From: DASRDR01 sp035550795
GTDB lineage: Bacteria; Methylomirabilota; Methylomirabilia; Rokubacteriales; DASRDR01
Reading direction: 5' to 3'
DNA length: 64,000 nucleotides
Assembly (NCBI GenBank): GCA_035550795.1
Contig: DASZOL010000069.1
Span: 1 to 64,000 of the forward strand
Shown: positions 42,109-49,360 of the stretch, one piece after another
Layout of the letters: every line of letters starts with the position of its first letter
Position numbering within the stretch: position 1 is the first letter of the stretch
Program-made: the position numbers and the translations under genes
The notes under the pieces: model-generated
The model's input: only the letters and a program-made list of their open reading frames with translations
Databases searched by the model: none
What the model was told of the DNA's origin: nothing

Positions 42109-43398
42109 GTGAACAGGCGCAGCATCCTCAAGCTGGCACTCTCGGCCCCGCTCCTGGCCTCAAGGCGAGCGTGGGGCCAGGCGAAGACGATCACGCTCTG
42201 GTATCCGGCCGGTGACATCACGGCGGGAGCGGCGCACTTCAGTGACAAGAGCTTCTTCGCGCCGTTCGAGGCGAAGACGGGCGTCAAGGTCGAGGCGGTG
42301 GGCCTCGACTACGACACGATGCAGCAGAAGATCTTCGCTGCCGCCGCCGCCAAGAACGTGGGTGACATCCTGTTCGTGGATGGCTCCTGGGTCCCCGGCT
42401 TCCTCAAGGAGGAGATGCTCGACGCCGTGCCCGACGCCCGGGCCAAGGCATGGCTCGATGCCGTCTCCCCGGAGATCCGCACCCTCTCCGACTACGGCAA
42501 GGGGCGGATGTGGGGGTACCCGCAGTACGGGATCGACATCTACGGCCTCACCTGGAACAAGGAGCACTTCAAGCAGGCCGGCCTCGATCCCGAGAAGCCG
42601 CCGCGAACCTGGGATGAGTTCCGGGACTACGCGAAGAAGCTGACCAAGCGTGACGCGCAGGGGAACATCACGCGGGTCGGCTACGCGATCCGCCATGTCG
42701 GACACCCGCACGGCGTGGTGCACAAGCATTTCTGGGCGATCTACGGCGCCGGCGCGTCCCTGGTCGACGACCCCTTGGCGCTCCGCGGGGGCAAGGCGAA
42801 CTTCAACAACGAGGGCGGGCGGGCCGCCCTGAAGCTCGTCCTCGACATGCTGGACGTCGACAAGTCCACGAGTCTGAACTTCCCGGATCCGCGCGCCGCC
42901 CTGCTCAAGGGTCTCGCCTCCATGCAGATCAGCGAGACCGTGTCGATCCACGAGCGGGCACCGAAGGAGGCCCCCGACCTCAAGTGGGGCCTCGCGGCAC
43001 CGCCGGTCCGCAAGGCCGGCGACAAGCCCGTCACCATGCTCGGCAGCTGGCTCTACGCGGTGCCGAAGATCGCGAAGAACCGGGAAGCCGCCTGGCAGCT
43101 TCTCGAGTGGATCAACACGGCCGAGCAAGACTACGAGATGTGCAAGAAGTACGCGGCGACACCTCGCTACAAGGCCAACTGGGACAAGGAGCCGTTCAAG
43201 TCAAACGCCTACAACCAGGCGCTCAAGCAGATCTATCCCTACGGCAAGCCGCTGCCGGTCAACCTCGGGCTCAACGGCGTGATGGACGCCATGGGCGCGG
43301 CCATCCAGAAGACCTGGCACCACGAGGCCAAGCTGGAGGATGCTCTCGCCGAGGCCGAGCGGGCGGCCAACAAGGCGATCGCCGACGCCGCCAAGTAG
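42109..43398 (+). CDS. Sugar ABC transporter substrate-binding protein
   Basis: This 429-residue exported binding protein belongs to the family 1 extracellular solute-binding proteins (maltose/glycerol-phosphate type). It opens with a twin-Arg-like signal (MNRRSILKLALSAPLLASRR). The mature protein begins QAKTITLWYPAGD and contains GKGRMWGYPQYGIDIYGLTW, the typical hinge phrase before the closing lobe. No lipobox Cys is seen, so in a diderm it would be periplasmic. The GTG at 42109 has AGGAGG upstream. It is the first gene of the importer operon and is followed by two strong hairpins, which would favour high levels of this component. The ligand is probably a sugar or polyol. Confidence 0.9.
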   Translation: MNRRSILKLALSAPLLASRRAWGQAKTITLWYPAGDITAGAAHFSDKSFFAPFEAKTGVKVEAVGLDYDTMQQKIFAAAAAKNVGDILFVDGSWVPGFLKEEMLDAVPDARAKAWLDAVSPEIRTLSDYGKGRMWGYPQYGIDIYGLTWNKEHFKQAGLDPEKPPRTWDEFRDYAKKLTKRDAQGNITRVGYAIRHVGHPHGVVHKHFWAIYGAGASLVDDPLALRGGKANFNNEGGRAALKLVLDMLDVDKSTSLNFPDPRAALLKGLASMQISETVSIHERAPKEAPDLKWGLAAPPVRKAGDKPVTMLGSWLYAVPKIAKNREAAWQLLEWINTAEQDYEMCKKYAATPRYKANWDKEPFKSNAYNQALKQIYPYGKPLPVNLGLNGVMDAMGAAIQKTWHHEAKLEDALAEAERAANKAIADAAK

Positions 43399-43407
43399 CC
43401 GCGTGCT

Positions 43408-43439
43408 GAGCCCGGGGCGGGCCGTGCCGCCCCGGGCTC
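43408..43439 (+). terminator. Strong hairpin after the binding-protein gene
   Basis: A perfect 13-pair stem (GAGCCCGGGGCGG and its complement) with a six-base loop begins ten bases after the binding-protein stop. No U-tract follows. It is best read as an mRNA-stabilising or partial-termination element that sets a high binding-protein-to-permease ratio. Confidence 0.55.
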
Positions 43440-43450
43440 GCCGGAGCGCT

Positions 43451-43475
43451 CCGACCGGCGGTCCGCACCGGTCGG
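43451..43475 (+). terminator. Second hairpin between binding protein and permease
   Basis: CCGACCGG, a nine-base loop and CCGGTCGG form an eight-pair stem only 11 bases after the first hairpin. With it, most of the 111-base gap between the binding-protein and permease genes is folded. Confidence 0.45.
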
Positions 43476-43509
43476 CCCGAGCGCCCCGGCGCCATCCTCC
43501 CGCTCCACG

Positions 43510-44412
43510 ATGCAGTCGACGCGCCGCCTGATCGCCCGGCTCCACGCCCGGCACGTCTGGCACGCTTACCTGTTCATCGCCCCGATCCTTCTGCTGTTCG
43601 GCGCGTTCCGCGTGGTGCCCTCGCTCCAGACCCTCTTCTACAGCTTCTACCGCGTGGAGCTCCTGCGGGGCCGCTTCACCTTCACCGGGCTGGACAACTT
43701 CCGGGAGCTCCTCGCCGACCCCACCTTCCACCGCGCCGCCACGAACACGCTGATCTACGTGTTGGTGATCGTGCCCGTGTCCGCCGCGCTGGGGCTCCTG
43801 TTCGCGGTGCTCTTCGACGCGAGGTTTCCCCTCCGCGAGCTCTTCAAGGCCCTCTACTTCGCGCCGATGGTCACCAGCACCGTCGCCGCCGCCGTGGTGT
43901 GGTGGTGGCTGTATAACCCGCAGTTCGGCCTCTTCAACGTGCTCCTGCGGCTGGTGGGCCTGCCCATCCAGCCGTGGCTGATGTCGAGCCGGACCGCTCT
44001 CATGTCGATCATTCTCTTCAGCATCTGGAAGGGGCTCGGCTACAACATGGTCATCTACCTCGCGGGGCTCCAGGCGATCCCCGAGAGCTTCCTCGAAGCG
44101 GCACGCATCGACGGCGCCGGGGCCTTCCAGCGATTCCGCCGAATCACGCTGCCACTGCTCGCGCCGACCACCGCGTTTCTCCTGATCTACAACTCGATCC
44201 AGGCCTTCCAGGTGTTCGACCAGGTCTTCGTGCTGACGAGCGGAGGTCCGGCCGGGTCGACCAACGTCGTCGTGCTCGACCTCTACCGCCAGGCCTTCGA
44301 GCGTTACAACTTCGGCTACGCGGCGGCCGAGGCGACCATCCTCTTCCTGCTGATCCTCGGCGTGACCGTGCTCCAGTACGTCTACAGCAAGCGCTACGAG
44401 GTCAGCTACTGA
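43510..44412 (+). CDS. Sugar ABC transporter permease (UgpA/MalF type)
   Basis: This 300-residue permease has about six helices, beginning with LFIAPILLLFGAFRVVPSLQ. It carries the EAA loop EAARIDGAGAFQRFRRITLP, which binds the ATPase, and the phrase YNMVIYLAGLQAIPESFLEA just before it. This is the MalF/UgpA-type first permease of carbohydrate importers. It starts at an ATG 111 bases after the binding-protein gene, following two hairpins. The next permease starts two bases after its stop. Confidence 0.9.
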   Translation: MQSTRRLIARLHARHVWHAYLFIAPILLLFGAFRVVPSLQTLFYSFYRVELLRGRFTFTGLDNFRELLADPTFHRAATNTLIYVLVIVPVSAALGLLFAVLFDARFPLRELFKALYFAPMVTSTVAAAVVWWWLYNPQFGLFNVLLRLVGLPIQPWLMSSRTALMSIILFSIWKGLGYNMVIYLAGLQAIPESFLEAARIDGAGAFQRFRRITLPLLAPTTAFLLIYNSIQAFQVFDQVFVLTSGGPAGSTNVVVLDLYRQAFERYNFGYAAAEATILFLLILGVTVLQYVYSKRYEVSY

Positions 44413-44414
44413 CC

Positions 44415-45251
44415 ATGTGGGCGTCACCGCTCCGCGCACTCGGGACGCTCGGGCTGCTGGTCGTCGTGGCCGGCGTGGCCGTCATCATGATCTTGCCGTT
44501 CTACTGGATGCTCGTCACGGCGCTGAGCCCCGCCCCGGACGTCATGGCGTTCCCGCCGAAGTGGTGGCCCACGAGGATGACTCTCGAGCATTTCCAGTAC
44601 GCCCTCCAAAAGGCGTCGTGGCTGACCTACTACTGGAACAGCCTCGTGGTGGGCGTGGTGTCGGTGGCCTGTTCGCTGGTCTTCGGGCTGTTCGCGGGCT
44701 ACGCCTTCGCGGTCTACCGGTTCCCGCTCCAGAACGTGCTGTTCCTCCTGATCCTGAGCACGCTGATGGTGCCCGTCCAGGTGACCTCGGTGGCGCTCTA
44801 CGTCCTGCTCTCGCGGATCGGCTGGGTGGACACCTACGCGGGGATCCTGGCGCCGAACTTCGCGAGCGCATTCGGCGTCTTCCTCCTGCGCCAGGCCATC
44901 CGGCAGATCCCGACCGAGCTCATCGAGGCGGCGCGGATCGACGGCGCCGGCGAGATCCGGATCGTGCTGACCCTCATCTCGCCGCTCGTCCGCACCATGC
45001 TCGCCACTGTCGCGATGATCCTGTTCCTCGGCTCCTGGAACGACTTCCTGTGGCCGGTCATCGTCATCAACTCGGCGGACCTCCGCACGCTCCCCGTCGG
45101 AATGGCGCTCTTCAAGGATCCCTACGGGAACATCAACTACGGGCCGCTGATGGCCGCCGCCGTGATCTCCACGGGGCCGATGCTCGTCGCTTACGCCCTC
45201 TCCCAGAAGTTCATGATTCGCGGTATCGCGACGACCGGCCTCAAGGGCTGA
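44415..45251 (+). CDS. Sugar ABC transporter permease (UgpE/MalG type)
   Basis: This 278-residue second permease has the MalG/UgpE signatures ILPFYWMLVTALSP and LMVPVQVTSVALYVLLSRIG. It also has the EAA loop EAARIDGAGEIRIVLTLISP and the closing FLGSWNDFLWPVIVINS. Two bases separate it from the preceding stop. No ATPase gene follows, so the complex probably uses a shared MsmK/UgpC-like ATPase encoded elsewhere. Confidence 0.9.
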   Translation: MWASPLRALGTLGLLVVVAGVAVIMILPFYWMLVTALSPAPDVMAFPPKWWPTRMTLEHFQYALQKASWLTYYWNSLVVGVVSVACSLVFGLFAGYAFAVYRFPLQNVLFLLILSTLMVPVQVTSVALYVLLSRIGWVDTYAGILAPNFASAFGVFLLRQAIRQIPTELIEAARIDGAGEIRIVLTLISPLVRTMLATVAMILFLGSWNDFLWPVIVINSADLRTLPVGMALFKDPYGNINYGPLMAAAVISTGPMLVAYALSQKFMIRGIATTGLKG

Positions 45252-45276
45252 CGGGCGGGCGCGGGCAGGATATGAT
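45248..45276 (+). promoter_or_regulatory. Possible internal promoter before the SDR gene
   Basis: CTGACG (45248-45253) and TATGAT (45271-45276, five of six bases) are exactly 17 bases apart, directly after the permease stop. Transcription would begin near 45283, about 113 bases before the GTG at 45396. Confidence 0.45.
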
Positions 45277-45395
45277 CGGGAACGGCGTCCGTCCGGGCCC
45301 GCCGGTCAGCGGCTCCCGTCGGGGACGCGGGAGGACCGGGTGAGCCCACAGGCCGAAGGCCGTACGATCAACTGCGGCGGGACCTGGATTGCCCC

Positions 45396-46181
45396 GTGAG
45401 CGACGGCGGGCACGGGACGTGGGACGAGCCGCGCGTGGCGCTGGTGACAGGCGGCGCGGCGGGGATCGGCCGCGCGGAGTCGCTGGCGCTCGCCGAGGCC
45501 GGAGCCGACGTGGCGATCCTGGCCCACACGGATGTGACGGGCGCCGAGGAGACGGTGCAGCGATGCCGCGCCGCCGGCCGCCGGGCGCTGGTCGTTCGCG
45601 CGGACGTGCGCCGGTCGGACGAGGTGCGCCAGGCCGTCGCGGAGGTGGTCCGGGGCCTCGGCCGGCTCGACATCCTCGTCAACAATGCGGGGGCCCTCGG
45701 CGCCCAGCTCAACGTGCCCCTGCTCGAGCTCGACGAGGCCACCTGGCACCTCATGATGGACTCGCATCTCACCGGGACGTTCCTCTGCTTGAAGCACGCG
45801 GCGCCTCACATGGTGCGCCAGCGCTGGGGCCGGATCATCAACACGTCGTCCATCCACGGCCGCATCGGCGGGCGGCCGACGCTCGGCCACTACGGGGCCG
45901 CGAAGGCGGGCGTGATCGCCCTCACCCGGACGGCTGCGCGGGAGCTGGGGCCGCACGGGATCACCGTCAACGCGGTGTCGCCCGGTTACGTGGCCACCGA
46001 GCGCCTCGGCACCACCCTGCCCCAGGAACGCCTCGACGCGCTCGCGCGGCAGATCCCGGTCGGCCGCATCGGCACGCCGGCGGAGATCGGTGCCGCGGTG
46101 GTCTTCCTTGCCTCCGACGGCGCCGCCTTTGTGAACGGCGCCGTCCTCGATATCAACGGCGGCCGGATGGAGTACGTCTGA
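45396..46181 (+). CDS. Short-chain dehydrogenase/reductase
   Basis: This 261-residue classical SDR has cofactor motif ALVTGGAAGIGRAE, then LDILVNNAGA, the catalytic Ser in INTSSIHG and Tyr/Lys in GHYGAAKAG, and the C-terminal GAVLDINGGRMEYV. It is an NAD(P)-dependent oxidoreductase, probably acting on a sugar, polyol or 3-oxoacyl substrate. The position directly after the sugar importer suggests oxidation of the imported compound or its product. It starts at a GTG and is followed 42 bases later by an aminotransferase gene. Confidence 0.88.
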   Translation: MSDGGHGTWDEPRVALVTGGAAGIGRAESLALAEAGADVAILAHTDVTGAEETVQRCRAAGRRALVVRADVRRSDEVRQAVAEVVRGLGRLDILVNNAGALGAQLNVPLLELDEATWHLMMDSHLTGTFLCLKHAAPHMVRQRWGRIINTSSIHGRIGGRPTLGHYGAAKAGVIALTRTAARELGPHGITVNAVSPGYVATERLGTTLPQERLDALARQIPVGRIGTPAEIGAAVVFLASDGAAFVNGAVLDINGGRMEYV

Positions 46182-46223
46182 CCGGCCCCGCGTCCTGAAC
46201 CCCCCGACACAGGAGGAGTCGCC

Positions 46224-47564
46224 GTGCAGCAGTCATCGTTCACCCCCCAGCAGCTCGCCGAGCTCCAGAGCCACGTCGGCTATGGCGCCACCTGGCTCGG
46301 GCCGGTGCTGGTCACCGGTCAGGGCTCCCGCGTCACCGACATCGAGGGCAAGTCGTACATCGACTGCACCGCGCAAGCGTGGACGCTGGCCCTCGGCTAC
46401 AACCACCCCGAGGTGATGGAGGCGGCATTCGCCCAGATGCGGTCCCTGCCCCACGTCCGCGCGGGCTTTCCCACGCTGCCGCGGCTCCAGCTCGCCAAGC
46501 GGCTGGCCGAGATCTGCCCCGGCCACCTGAACATCGTGACCTACGCGCCGACCGGCTCGCTCGGCATCGAGTCGGCGATGAAGCTCGCGATGATCAACCG
46601 GCCCGCGGCGCACCGGTTCGTGACCTTCTATCACGCGTACCACGGGAACACCCTGGCGACGATGGCGGCGTCGTGGAGCCCGACCCGCACGTCCGGCGCC
46701 TACGGCCCCGGGACGAAGTTCATGCCGTTCATGCACAACTTCGTCCGGGTGCCCAATCCCTACGCATACCGCTGCTGGCGGCGTGCCCAGCACGCGCCCG
46801 ACGGGCAGTGCGACGCCGGGTGCGCGGCGCCGATCCGGGACACGCTCCAGCGCGGAGTGGACGGCCCGGTGGCGGCGATCATGATGGAGCCGATCCAGGG
46901 CAACGGCGGCGGCATCGTGTTCCCGGCCGCCTTCGTGCGCGAGCTGCGCCGCATCGCCGACGAGTTCGGCGCGCTCCTGATCTTCGACGAGATCCAGACG
47001 GCCTTCGGTCGGACGGGCCGGATGTTCGCGGCCGAGCGGCTCGGCGTGACACCGGACATCATGGTCCTGTCCAAGGCGCTCGGGGGCGGCTTCCCGCTGG
47101 CCGCCGTCGTCGCCGACGACCGCCTGAAGCAGTTCGAGCCCACGGGCGAGGACGTCTACACGTTCGGCTCGAACCCGATCGCCCAGGCCGCCGCGCTCAA
47201 GGTGATCGAGATCCTCGAGCGCGACCGCATCCCCGAGCACGCCGCCCGGATGGGGGCGCTCTTCACCCGGGGACTCAAGGCGCTCCAGGCCGAGTACCCC
47301 CAGATCGGCGACATCCGGGGGCCGGGACTCTTCCTCGGCGTGGAGCTCGTGACGGATCCGCAGACCCGGGAGCCGGCGGCCGCCGAGGCGAAGCGTCTGG
47401 TCGCCGAGGCCTGGCAGCGCGGCGTCATCCTGGCGACGGCGGCGGCGCTCCCGAACGTGATCAAGATCAAGCCGCCACTCGTCATCGACGAGGGCGAGGT
47501 CGAGACGGTGCTCGGGGTGCTGGCGGACTGCCTGAAGGTCGTCTTCCCGGATCGCCGGTCCTGA
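46224..47564 (+). CDS. Class III aminotransferase
   Basis: This 446-residue PLP-dependent omega-aminotransferase has ALGYNHPEVMEA near the start, MMEPIQGNGGGIVFPAAFV in the middle, LLIFDEIQTAFGRTGRMFA with the PLP-ring Asp, and LSKALGGGFPLAAVV with the Schiff-base Lys. It moves an amino group between an omega-amino or amino-sugar compound and a 2-oxo acid. An insert with four Cys/His residues (CWRRAQHAPDGQCDAGC) at about residues 185-205 is typical of a subgroup with similar cysteine-containing loops. The GTG at 46224 follows AGGAGG. It is probably co-transcribed with the SDR gene and acts on the same compound. Confidence 0.88.
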   Translation: MQQSSFTPQQLAELQSHVGYGATWLGPVLVTGQGSRVTDIEGKSYIDCTAQAWTLALGYNHPEVMEAAFAQMRSLPHVRAGFPTLPRLQLAKRLAEICPGHLNIVTYAPTGSLGIESAMKLAMINRPAAHRFVTFYHAYHGNTLATMAASWSPTRTSGAYGPGTKFMPFMHNFVRVPNPYAYRCWRRAQHAPDGQCDAGCAAPIRDTLQRGVDGPVAAIMMEPIQGNGGGIVFPAAFVRELRRIADEFGALLIFDEIQTAFGRTGRMFAAERLGVTPDIMVLSKALGGGFPLAAVVADDRLKQFEPTGEDVYTFGSNPIAQAAALKVIEILERDRIPEHAARMGALFTRGLKALQAEYPQIGDIRGPGLFLGVELVTDPQTREPAAAEAKRLVAEAWQRGVILATAAALPNVIKIKPPLVIDEGEVETVLGVLADCLKVVFPDRRS

Positions 47565-47826
47565 GGGAACCGGCCAGGCTCACTGCGGGGGGCAGATCGA
47601 ATCCCCGGGAATCCGGGACCGAGCCCTCCGGAGACCGGTCGGGCCTCGCGTGCGCCCCGCATCGGTTCCGGGCGCCGAACAAGCCATCCGGCGAGGCGGT
47701 GCCAAACGTCTGCAGCCGGCTGGCCGTCCGTCGTCGGGGACGGGCCCACGCTGCGTCAGGCTCACGCGCACGAGCGACCGAGTCCGCTCACATCATAAGG
47801 CCCGCCGGGCGCGCGCAACGCCCGGG

Positions 47827-48021
47827 TCAGGCGTCGCGAGCGGCGCCGGGCGCCGCGCCTGGCTCGTAGCCCGCGCATGCGAGCCGCGGCAGCCGGGGGT
47901 ACCGGGGGAAGGCGGGATCGGTCTCTGCGCGCCGGCACAGGAAGAACACGGCGCCGCGCGCGCTCGGCACGCGGCGCATCCAGCGGCAGTCCGCGCAGAG
48001 CCCCGCGCGCGCCCGGTCCAC
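47827..48021 (-). CDS. Small conserved Cys-containing protein
   Basis: The 64-residue frame contains a conserved-looking phrase, LCADCRWMRRVPSARGAVF, then CRRAETDPAFPRYPRLP and a closing LACAGYEPG. The four Cys residues spaced this way suggest a zinc site. Short proteins with a similar CADC...DP.FP.YP.LP...C.GYEP layout are widespread and uncharacterised, by my recollection. The GTG at 48021 is the conservative start. A CTG at 48087, overlapping the stop of the upstream secreted protein, would make an 86-residue product. The protein ends 262 bases from the aminotransferase, a gap with no other feature. Confidence 0.6.
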   Translation of the reverse strand: MDRARAGLCADCRWMRRVPSARGAVFFLCRRAETDPAFPRYPRLPRLACAGYEPGAAPGAARDA

Positions 48022-48083
48022 GGCGGCCGCGGCGCTGGCCGGCGATCCCGGATCGCGCGCGGGCCGCTCCGCGTCCGACGTGG

Positions 48084-48470
48084 TCAGCGCTCCGAGCCGC
48101 TGCCGCGGGGTCCCAGCCAGGGATCGAGGGCGTCGTAGCCGCTGGGCTCGCGCGGCGGCGGTCCCCAGGGGTACGGCACGTGCCGGTACGGTGCGCCCGG
48201 CGAAACGTCCCACGGGCGCGCGCCGGGCGGGGCGCCCGGTCGCGCGACCTCCACGAGCGCGCCAGCGTAGACAGCCCCGCCCGCGCCGCGACAGCTCCAC
48301 CGCCCGTCCGGAAGCTGGCTTGGCCGCGCGTCGCACAGGTACACCATTCCGACGGCGTCCTGGATCGCCGGCCATGCCGCGGCTGCGGCCGGGATCCATG
48401 GGAGGGTCAGGAGCAGCAGGCGCGCCAGGCCCGGGGCACTCCGCACCCCCGGTGACCACCTCGATCTCAT
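48084..48470 (-). CDS. Small secreted hypothetical protein
   Basis: The 128-residue product has a signal peptide (GLARLLLLTLPWIPAAAAA) followed by a mature part with two Cys residues (VYLCDARPS and WSCRGAGG). The Pro/Arg-rich remainder has no recognised domain. The two Cys could form a disulfide in the periplasm. It precedes the small zinc-ribbon-like gene on the same strand with overlapping ends, and a shared transcript is likely. I do not recognise it. It might be out-of-frame sequence with a chance signal, but the signal peptide is clear and starts at an ATG. Confidence 0.5.
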   Translation of the reverse strand: MRSRWSPGVRSAPGLARLLLLTLPWIPAAAAAWPAIQDAVGMVYLCDARPSQLPDGRWSCRGAGGAVYAGALVEVARPGAPPGARPWDVSPGAPYRHVPYPWGPPPREPSGYDALDPWLGPRGSGSER

Positions 48471-48507
48471 CGTGCGACGTCCGGCGCGGGGCGCTCCCCG
48501 GGGGCGC

Positions 48508-49281
48508 TCAGGCCGACCCCAGGTACGCCTTCTGGATGAGCGGGTTCTCGAGCAGCTCCTTGGCCGTGCCGGCGAGGACCACCTCGCCCATCTGGAGCAC
48601 GTAGCCCCGGTTGGCGATGGACAGGGCCATGTTCACGTTCTGCTCGACCACGAACACGGTCGTTCCCTGCTGGTTGATCGCCTTGATGATGTCGAACACC
48701 TGCTCGACGTACCCCGGCGACAGGCCCATCGACGGCTCGTCCATGCAGAGGAGCGTCGGGTTCGCCATGAGGGCGCGCCCGATGGCGAGCATCTGCTGCT
48801 CGCCGCCGGACATCGTCCCGGCGAGCTGGCTCCGGCGCTCCTTGAGGACGGGGAACAGCCCGAAGACCCGGTCGAGCTCCGCCTCCCAGCCCGGCTCGCC
48901 GCGGCGCGTGTACCGCCCCATCTCCAGGTTCTCGATGACCGACATGCGCGGGAACACCCGGCGGGCCTCGGGCACCGGCGCAATGCCGCGCCGGACGATC
49001 TCGCTCGTGCGGAGCGTGTGGATCGTCTCGCCCCGGAAGGTCACCGTGCCCTGGGCCGGGCGTACCAGGCCGAGCACGGTCTTCATCGTCGTCGACTTGC
49101 CCGAGGCGTTCCCGCCGAGAAGCGACACGATCTCGCCCTCGCGGATCTCGTAGCTCACGCCCTTCAGCACGTGGAGCGGCCCGTAGTACGTGTGGACGTC
49201 CGTGAACTGGAGGATCGGCTCGGCGGCCCCTGGCGGACGGCCGTCGGCGTGGGGCGGACGACCGTCGGTCTGCGAGCTCAC
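48508..49281 (-). CDS. livF: Branched-chain amino-acid ABC transporter ATPase (LivF)
   Basis: This 257-residue ATPase is the LivF-type subunit of the hydrophobic amino-acid importer. Walker A is GGNASGKST, where Ala and Ser replace the common Gly-Ala, and the signature is MSGGEQQMLAIGRALM. Walker B is LLCMDEPSMGLSP and the H-loop is in VEQNVNMAL. The N-terminal 20 residues (DGRPPHADGRPPG) are a low-complexity extension that comes from a repeat cluster just upstream. It starts at a GTG 77 bases after the LivM-LivG gene and is the last gene of the operon. Confidence 0.9.
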   Translation of the reverse strand: MSSQTDGRPPHADGRPPGAAEPILQFTDVHTYYGPLHVLKGVSYEIREGEIVSLLGGNASGKSTTMKTVLGLVRPAQGTVTFRGETIHTLRTSEIVRRGIAPVPEARRVFPRMSVIENLEMGRYTRRGEPGWEAELDRVFGLFPVLKERRSQLAGTMSGGEQQMLAIGRALMANPTLLCMDEPSMGLSPGYVEQVFDIIKAINQQGTTVFVVEQNVNMALSIANRGYVLQMGEVVLAGTAKELLENPLIQKAYLGSA

Positions 49282-49360
49282 GGGGCGACCCGGCCGGACG
49301 GGCTTCGGCCGGGGGGACTCGATCGGACGGCCTTCGGCCTGTGGCGGCCGGGGGAACTCA
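49235..49360. repeat. Cluster of short GC-rich repeats between livF and the livM-livG gene
   Basis: CGGACGGGCTTCGGCC (49295-49310) and CGGACGGCCTTCGGCC (49324-49339) are near-identical copies, each followed by a G-run ending in GGGACTC or GGGAACTC. Two related copies (GGACGGCCGTCGGCG and GGACGACCGTCGGTC) lie at 49240-49275 and encode the odd N-terminus of LivF. The units are partly self-complementary and could form small hairpins. Their origin is unknown; local duplication or REP-like elements are both possible. Confidence 0.5.

Noticed and set aside
43408..43439. Intrinsic terminator ending the sugar operon
   Set aside because: The stem is strong but there is no U-tract and the permease genes follow on the same strand; kept as a hairpin of regulatory type.
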